Part shown: one piece after another, positions 57,601-64,000 of the stretch
How the letters are laid out: the number at the start of each line of letters is the position of its first letter
How positions within the stretch are numbered: position 1 is the first letter of the stretch
DNA from: Lytechinus pictus
Lineage: Eukaryota > Echinodermata > Echinoidea > Temnopleuroida > Toxopneustidae
Assembly (NCBI RefSeq): GCF_037042905.1
Contig: NC_087253.1
Span: 10,335,001-10,399,000 of the forward strand
Direction: 5' to 3'
Length of the DNA stretch: 64,000 nucleotides
Made by a program: the position numbers and the translations under genes
Notes under the pieces: model-generated
What the model saw: the letters and a program-made list of their open reading frames with translations, nothing else
The model's database searches: none
What the model was told of the DNA's origin: nothing

Positions 57601-59308
57601 CACAAGGCTTTGCGCAAGGCTTTCCTTCACAGGTGATGGCGGGCTTTCAAAAAATAGGAGTAATTTCAATTTAATGATGTTATATAAGATTTGAATGGCA
57701 CCTAATTCACTTAATAAACAAATGCCAAAGATGAAAATTGCAACAAAAAATAAAATAATAACATGAAAAGATGAACAGAAGTGCAAAATGAGAGGGAAGG
57801 TCATATAAAGAGGTAAAGATAATAAATTTTAGGCCAAATCAAACAAATACGTTTAACCCTCAAAAGACTGGGCTACTTTGGAGTTTTTGAGGTTAGGTGG
57901 GCCTTCCGATCTCGTCCGCCAACCACGTACATGATCATGCTGAAATTCAGCACTTGCATTTCTTACGTGAACTATAGGTCTGAATAGAAGCTTGTAAGAA
58001 ATAATTATTTTCTATTGAATTTGATCATGCAAATTTATGCACAAAAACATCTGCATATATAAAACACTCAATTTCACTCTGTGCATTTCAGGATAATCAA
58101 GCGACAAGTCTGAGGGGTGCCAGATGATCATAAGATTTCTAATCACTTGAGTGAGAGTATCCATGTTGACGGCCAAGTATGAATGAAGGTTCCCTTCTTT
58201 TTATACTGAGCTTCAAAAAGAGGGGGAAAAACAGTATTTTGAGAGTGTAGCAATCTATAGGGGAGTTAATGGTTGATCAAGGAGATATACTGAGGAGCAG
58301 AGCCTGAGAGGAAATTGGTGCAACTTCAATGCACCCTCAAATACACTTACTTCCATCCATGCTCTTCAATGAGATGGCTAACCAATACTTGGTTGAGTTG
58401 AATTCTCTCGCTGTTCTTTAGAACTCGTCCTCGAGTTAATGCCTCCAGCAAGCCCCTTCCGTTTCTGCCTTTCAAAATGATGTTTTCAACATCCTGTATA
58501 GAAATCAATTTCATATATGGGTCAGTCCATCGGGTTGGGTCATCTTTTTTAATGTCCTTGTAACGGAGGTATCAACATTTTTATTTCACAATGAAGGTCA
58601 ATTCAAATGTGGTTAAGGTTTGCAGTGTCCATGATTTGAATTTTTTTCCCTGCCATAGGGATTCATGTTAAAATCAGAAATCTTTCATGGATTTGCTGCA
58701 TTACAAATTGATTTTCTTACCTATGTTACATAGACATCACGTTTATATAACTTTGTCCATAAACTTAATTTCAGGACTGAAATTGCAATACAGCATGATG
58801 CTAGAGATATAAAATTTGGTGGGACACCTTTTTTGTGAGGTCATTACTGGCAGATATTTGCTTGGTTTAAACTGAGGCCTGAATTCTGGTATGTCACAAA
58901 AGTTGACTCAACCCCATAGACTGACCCATATATAGACTATTATGATTATCATTTTGTTTTAATAATTGGTATAGCTCAGCCAAACTGCCCATGCATCATG
59001 ACCCATATAACATCAATGCATTAATATCACATACATAACCAGTCAGGCAAGCTAGTTCTATAAATGTCTTACGACAAATCAGTTTTATTTTAGGCTTCAC
59101 CATAAAAAAAAAAAAAAAAAGTCAAAGCAAGCTATCAATTGAATCACATACAAGGATGATTTAGCTATAGGTCTAAAACGGTATATCTATCACCCCACAT
59201 TATTACTTAAAGTCTTACAAAGTCATACATGCATCTGGCCCTCTTTCTTGGGTTTGGTGCCGTTTGATCCTGCCAGACTGGATCCTGCTCATCCTCACTC
59301 AGCTCCAT
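51604..59308 (-). CDS. Uncharacterised 430-aa protein, companion of the transposase gene (8 exons)
   Basis: Exons 5' to 3': 59308-59219, 58493-58351, 57643-57556, 56874-56676, 55984-55818, 54492-54336, 53680-53562 and 51933-51604. All introns are GT-AG and all phases agree (1293 bp). The ATG at 59308 has a good context (CCTATGG) and lies just inside an acceptor-like TTGTAAATTCAG, so a non-coding 5' exon may exist. An upstream start in another exon is not excluded. Visible features: basic NPRKRAR near residue 20; helical LLEALTRGRVLKN and LNQVLVSHLIEEHGW (exon 2); LAQSLVDQFKILKD (exon 3); a basic segment with KEGKRKAVG (exon 4, possible nuclear signal); RYPRLLDPGI (exon 5); and a conserved-looking C-terminus with GVDVCFKLTYVLDVDY and SPAWQMLQHLIYEL. 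I believe related proteins occur in fish and cnidarian predictions, sometimes with a SAM domain, but I cannot confirm this. Function unknown. It follows the transposase gene by about 490 bp on the same strand and may belong to the same element. Confidence 0.8.
52560..53245 (+). pseudogene. Decayed coding fragment, opposite strand in intron 7 of the 430-aa gene
   Basis: A coherent plus-strand frame can be followed with one frameshift (near 52700) and stops at about 52740 and 53051. The encoded sequence is acidic, then Lys/Arg-rich (GKRKRQPKKRNDDKR), then a C-terminal part with LTAEELPRYHEKCWEEYN that ends at a stop at 53245. I do not recognise the family. It may be the 3' end of a mobile-element gene. 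Confidence 0.5.
54000..54185. repeat. Dispersed repeat with TGACCTTTGACCT
   Basis: ATGACCTTTGACCTTACAAT and two ACTTTAACGTTTGATCT words about 140 bp apart. Same family as 43085-43510. Confidence 0.5.
54590..54860. repeat. Dispersed repeat family E (copy)
   Basis: G and C homopolymer runs, then GTGATTGCGATGAAATTCAG and CACACACAATGCC, as in the other copies. Located in intron 5 of the 430-aa gene. Confidence 0.5.
56142..56301. repeat. 160-bp foldback hairpin
   Basis: The arms contain TTGTAACAGGTCACTCTTGT and AATGCCTGTCACACCA, matched by TGGTGTGACAGGCATT and ACAAGAGTGACCTATTACAA. The outer GGATCCTATGGGCC is matched by GGCCTGTAGGATCC. Located in intron 4 of the 430-aa gene. Confidence 0.85.
57119..57218. 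repeat. 100-bp foldback hairpin
   Basis: GGAAAAAAGC, GTTAACAAGCAGTGATAGG and GTGTCAA at the left are matched by TTGACAGCCTATCAC, GCTTGTTAAC and CTTTTTTCC at the right. Located in intron 3 of the 430-aa gene. Confidence 0.75.
57860..58110. repeat. Dispersed repeat family E (copy)
   Basis: CCTTCCGATCTCGTCCGCC, GATCATGCTGAAATTCAGC and AAACACTCAATTTCACTCTG match the other copies. Located in intron 2 of the 430-aa gene. Confidence 0.45.
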
Positions 59309-59796
59309 AGGCACCTGAATTTACAAAGTACAAAAATCAATAAGCACAGCATGAATGAGAATTACCCTTGACAGCATACACTTGTACATATACACTGTAC
59401 AGTACGCAGTGTTTTGTTTAATTTCGATCCAACAGGCTTTGTTGAATTACATGTAACCACCTGTCAAGTTCACTGATGTGATCTCTGGACAACTTTATGT
59501 GAGACCGGAGAAAATGTGGGGAGGGGGTCAAGGAAAATTCCCAGAAGATGCTACATGTATGTATGAACGTGCAACAGGGCCCCATTTCATAAAAAGTTGC
59601 TATGATATCAACTCTTGCTGGAATGTAAACTATCATGACAACAGTGAAAATTCTGCTTCCTGATTTTTAAAAAAAAATGCATGTACCCTTTAAATTTGGT
59701 AGAATGTTCTCGAAGCTTTTTTGATCTGGAAAAAAAATGGCCCCCTTCAGTTTCATGTAAAATTAAAAAAACAAAAACAAAAAACAATCACATACT

Positions 59797-62700
59797 TCAT
59801 GCAAGTTGAAAACGAAGGACAATGTAGTACATCTGGTCATCTTCATCATAGCTCTTTACTGCATGCACAGGTCTGTGGTGCTTAAGTTCATGGTACTGTA
59901 CAAGTTCAATTGTGTCTGAGATGACCTGTACAGCATATGCATGGAAATGTCTATCAAAGTACAAGGTCGTCCATGGGTGAATTGCAAAGTAGATGGTCCC
60001 ATCAACTATGATGATTTGGCCAATTTCTCCAAACTTAGGGAGATCCTCATTCCAACTAAGGAGAACACATGAGTGGGGTCTTAAGATGTACCCATTCATT
60101 TGAACTGCACTTGCCACAGTAACATCTGAATATAATGGACACTGAAGTGCTGTACATATTTTGTCTGCATGTTCCAGATCCGATACTTGGGTTACATCTT
60201 GACTTAGTACTTGGATCTCTCTTTGGTCTACATCCTGTTTGAGTAGAAATGCAAGGCACTGTCTGCTCTGGTTCCTCTTAGCTATTGTTTTTGCCACATT
60301 GATGAAGTTGTTTGAGTTCTTGGCGATACGTTTAAGCTCTTTGTGTTTACCTTCATATCGAATACTGGAGTAAGCATTCAATGGCCCCAGAAGCCTGATG
60401 GAATGAGCATAATGGACCAAAAAATGTTGTTTTGGTGTAAGCGGAATGTTAAAAATATCAACGTAAAGTTGAAGATGATGAGCTACCTTGGCTTTCAGCA
60501 TGTAAGTGGCTTCAACACTCATACTTGGAGCTGTCAGAAGCTTTGTAATGTCAAGAAGGCTGCACAAAACTTCCCATGTTTCTGATTCTCTAGGAACTTT
60601 GTCACCGATCATGAGACACAAATAATGAAGCAAACAGTTCATCTGGGAAGCACTTTGCCCACTTGCGCCCTTTGGCCTCATTAGAGATGCCAATGTCAAT
60701 GGGGAGGGTCGGTTTTGTTTGTCAATAAATCCATAACTGAAGGAAGTGAGTCTACTGTTCAATTCCCCCAAAGTAATTGCTCCCTGATCAATCAAATCGT
60801 TTACCACTAACTTCACTACGAGTGGTACAACACCTTCGTACAAGTCATGCATCAGGTCGAATGAATGGTTGTCAATAACATGATAATAAGACAGCTTATT
60901 GAGACTGCTGTTTCGTGCAACACCAGTGGTTGTAAGATCTCCAGTCTCGAGATCTTCAACAAAATTCTGCCTAGTCCGTAACTGGTCTGCCCTTTCTTCT
61001 ATGTCCTCTTGGCAGTCATATTTACTCAACTTGCATTCTCTGCAGAAATGGTTGGCTGTGAATCCACAGGGGAAGCCCAAAAGTGAATGGACTGCTAGAT
61101 TGTCTCCAATTACTTGAAAAAGTTTTGGATACACTTGTCCCTTATATTCTCGAGTATCAACTCTGATGCCATCAGCATGCAGCACTTCTAGTTCATCGCA
61201 TATCACATCAAGTACCTTATCAATACCATATTTGCTCAACAACTTTGATTTTGTGAGGGCTACCAACAGAATGTTGCTCAATGCACTCTGGAATTTCTGT
61301 GGAAGACAAAGAATGGACATATAAAAGGCACATACCTTATGAGCACCTTTTCGTGACCCCAAGGGATTTGAAATTTCTAGATCATCACTGTACAACAACA
61401 ATGGTATTAGCAATTTACCGTCCTCTTTGAAGGATGTTCGGTAATATTCACCATCCTGATATGACCGTAACATGCCAGTAGTGTTATCTCCATTTATTTC
61501 TTTGAGAACAATTCGCATCATTCCTGGTTGCTCAAGATATTTTTTCAACATTTGCCCGATCGGTATGTACTGTAACGTCTCTTTTGTCTTCACTTCCTCT
61601 GCTCTGCCTGTAACCTTGTTAACCTGTGGGACATGTTTGTATCCCAGGGTTTTGCTCACTGGTGGAATAAGTACTTCTTTTTGCTTAAAGTATTTCAGTT
61701 GCCTTTTTTCAGATTTCATCTCCCTCAATGGATCCTCCAATGACTCCAAAGAGTTTATGGCTTCTGTGAATGATTCCCCATTCAAAGATCCACTTCTCCA
61801 TTTTTCATGTAACCCTTGTATCTCCTTTACACCATGACGAACGCTTTCATGAATCACACTTTCAACATTTTCTGTTATATTTTGCATGGATGACGTTGGT
61901 ATGCATTTGTAATTTAAGTTGCAAACAAATAAAGCCATCTTTTCTGTGAAGACATCCCCAGCTGTAGTAAACTCATCTTCTGAATCAGATAACCTTTCAT
62001 ACCCAGATTCGTCATCACTAGCAACTTCTAGTACATCCTCTTCTGGTACATCCTCTTCACACCCTACGACACCATTGTTATTAGCAAAATGGTTCTCGGC
62101 AACAATGTGCTGGGGTCCCACATTAATATGATACTTTCGAACATGCTTTTTGTAACTTTTGCAATGTGTAAACACTATCTGACATTCAGGGCACACAATA
62201 CGTGTACATGTTCCTGAATTAATGTTATGTACATACTGTAAATGAATGAAAAGGCAGCAATTTCCTATCTTTTTCTGGCATTTAAAGCAAGTCAGAGTTT
62301 GATTGTCAACATGTACCTCCTCTTGCGCTTGAGCATTCTCTGGAGCTCGTGCCCGAGCATCCTGTGGTACTACACGTGGTTGAGCATCCTCTGGAACATC
62401 TGCTCGAGTAACCTCTGCATTTCCTGTACCATTCAGATTGGGCATGTATTCCCGATACTTCCTGGTGAACTTGCTTCTTGGTCCCACTTTTGGGAAGAGT
62501 TCTTTAATGAGTTCATCATCCAAAAGTTTAAATGAATCCTCATCGACTTCATTCTCTGAAATGGAAATCAAGAGAATACATTTTTTGATTAATAATATAA
62601 CACTGAATAATAAATGTCCAAATTTATCATCTAGCTCCGATGAAATGGAACAGTGGCAGCTTGGTGAGTGCTTGCATTGTTTTGTGCATTGTACCATTTA

Positions 62701-62891
62701 TTTGCATTTAATTCATAAATGTATTTCATATTGACAATAATGGTACCTTTACCGTACAGTTGTTAATGTATTAATTCACATAAATATTAATTTGCATTAC
62801 ATGTACAGTTAACAAGTTTGGAAAAAAAATACATACCTGTGAGAAAGGAAAGGAGGGCAGGCACATCGATTCGTTCAAAAATACAAAACAT
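59797..62891 (-). CDS. SAM + C2H2 zinc-finger CACTA-like DDE transposase (937 aa, 2 exons)
   Basis: Exon 1 is 62891-62837 and exon 2 is 62555-59797, joined GTATGT to TTTCAG in phase (GAG Glu at residue 19). The SAM-like domain spans the junction (residues about 8-57: VPALLSFLTENEVDEDSF, then LLDDELIKELFPKVGPRSKF). Two C2H2 fingers follow: C108, C111, H123, H128 and C140, C143, H156, H161. The C-terminal two thirds resembles CACTA/EnSpm transposases (Transposase_21, TNP2 type): YSDDLEISNPLGSRKG (D409/D410), GDNLAVHSLLGF (D503), a CxxC pair in FCREC, HSFDLMHDLYEGV (D585), then GPLNAYSSIRYEGKHKELK (E753). These match the three acidic positions of the family in order. The frame is intact over 919 codons. 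Either a recently active element or a domesticated gene. The N-terminal half of the SAM fold is short, so an upstream coding exon may be missing. Confidence 0.85.
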
Positions 62892-62919
62892 TGGGCTTTG
62901 TATTTTCGAAATGAATCGA
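62867..62919. repeat. Inverted repeat around the start codon of the transposase gene
   Basis: CGATTCGTTCAAAAATACAA on the left arm pairs with TTGTATTTTCGAAATGAATC and a final G on the right, with a loop near ATTGGG. About 20 of 23 positions match. The ATG (62891) lies at the loop. Confidence 0.75.
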
Positions 62920-63640
62920 CGCCCCTGAAGGAGGGTTGACTACAGCAGAGGGCAAAAAGTGGAGCTTAATTGTAACCATAACATTTAATAACTTTGTCTT
63001 GTTAAAATGATTACACAATGCATTTTTTCATGATATGTGATTGAGAATAGAATTCTAAGAACAATGACATCAAAAAATTTATGATTTTTTTTCTCAATCG
63101 AAATCAATATGCATTTTGGCATAATATTTGTGTATTGTTAAGGGTTGACCTAGAAAATGGATCAATCCACGTCAAATCAACAAATTTTTTGACAATTAAT
63201 TTGTCAACCGACCCCCTCCTATTTTTTTAAAACTCACACCAAATGTTTCTCAGAGTGTTTGATGGAAAACCCTGAAATATTTTGCCCCAAGGTGAAATGG
63301 TTGCTAAGATACAGCCTCACACAGCAACCAATGCACGTTAAGAAAAAATGAGTTGAAATAAATTTAGGCATTTTTTATCCACTACTGTAGCCTGAATTTT
63401 AATCCAGAATTGTTCATTATCTAGATATGGGAGGAACTTTATACGCTTTACAAGAAAAATCAATTGCGACACAAAATGGACTCTTCGTTGCCATGCACAA
63501 TGTTACCGAATATGTCGTTAAATTTCAATTTTGAAATTTTAGAAGCATATTTTCAGAGCCTTTAATAGATCTAGAACTAGGCCTACATCTCCAATAGTAG
63601 TGATAGTACTTTATCAGCTAAATTATGTGCCAAGAGAGAC
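62920..63640. other. Upstream of the transposase gene, nothing recognised
   Basis: AT-rich sequence with no exon, TIR or promoter motif that I can support. An acceptor-like AACCCTCCTTCAG at about 62932 (minus strand) would keep the frame open into exon 1, so coding may extend here. Confidence 0.4.
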
Positions 63641-63902
63641 TTTGACTTGCTCACCCTTACAAAAAATTCCTGTAGTACTCTGTGATATGTACTGCAGGAA
63701 GTATCGCAGGAAAGTACTGCAGGAATTACGTGCACGTAATTTGGGACGGTACTACAGAAATGTACAACAGGAGTACAACAGGTCCGTGTCCTGTGATACT
63801 TCCTGTGGTAATAACCGCATAAGTATGGCAGGAAGTATGACAGGACACGATCACCACAACCGCTACAACCGCTACAACCACTACCACACTACTATTAGTA
63901 CT

Positions 63903-64000
63903 ACAGGACAGTATCACAGGATAGTATCACAGGATAGTATCACACGATAGTATGACAGGACAGTATGACAGGATAGTATGACAGGACAGTATGACAGGAC
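63903..64000. repeat. 13-bp minisatellite, runs off the window
   Basis: Units of ACAGGATAGTATC and ACAGGACAGTATG occur about 7.5 times to the window end. Just before it there are CAACCGCTACAACCGCTA repeats and scattered GTACTGCAGGAA / GTATCGCAGGAA words from 63690. Confidence 0.85.

Noticed and set aside
62242..62734. Plus-strand frames antisense to the transposase exons
   Set aside because: Shadows of the minus-strand coding exon; no splice signals or motifs of their own.
63600..63950. 116-codon plus-strand frame at the window end
   Set aside because: Made of short-period repeats (CAGGAAGTAT, AACCGCTAC) leading into a minisatellite.

Overview
This looks like a piece of an echinoderm nuclear genome, most likely a sea urchin. 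The window is AT-rich and intron-rich, full of short foldback transposons and tRNA-derived SINEs, with many ACATGTA-type steps, and it shows no operons or ribosome-binding sites. The organism call is inference from repeat style and gene content, since no species marker was tested.

Three protein-coding genes can be modelled exon by exon, all on the minus strand. (1) 42269 down to 5155 is an HPS5 orthologue (BLOC-2 subunit, biogenesis of lysosome-related organelles). It has 25 coding exons, every junction is in phase, and the model gives 2105 residues. It has an N-terminal WD40-type propeller, a very long acidic disordered exon, an alpha-solenoid part, and a C-terminal C3H2C3 RING finger split over the last two coding exons. 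(2) 62891 to 59797 is a two-exon gene for a 937-residue SAM + two C2H2 fingers + CACTA-like (Transposase_21/TNP2-type) DDE transposase with an open frame. (3) 59308 to 51604 is an 8-exon gene for a 430-residue protein of unknown function. It starts about 490 bp downstream of the transposase stop in the same orientation, so the two may form one module.

Layout. 1-5150: region downstream of HPS5, with a SINE, a TTAA foldback element and a 1.65-kb TIR element carrying eight copies of a GTAACGTGAGTAACC motif. 5155-42269: HPS5, whose introns hold most of the repeats (at least five foldback families, two SINE types, microsatellites). Two HPS5 exons (4 and 15) have partial tandem copies beside them. 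42270-51600: gene-poor interval with foldback elements, a GC-rich patch near 44.2-44.7 kb, and a 929-bp Mutator-like element with 9-bp target-site duplications that carries a RecQ-like helicase fragment. 51604-62891: the companion gene and transposase pair, with a decayed plus-strand coding fragment in one intron. 62.9-64.0 kb: unassigned sequence ending in a 13-bp minisatellite that runs off the window.

HPS5 is expected to act in the cytosol and on endosomes as part of BLOC-2. The SAM/zinc-finger transposase and its neighbour are expected to act in the nucleus, either as a mobile element or as domesticated genes. Nothing suggests that HPS5 and the transposase pair share a pathway.
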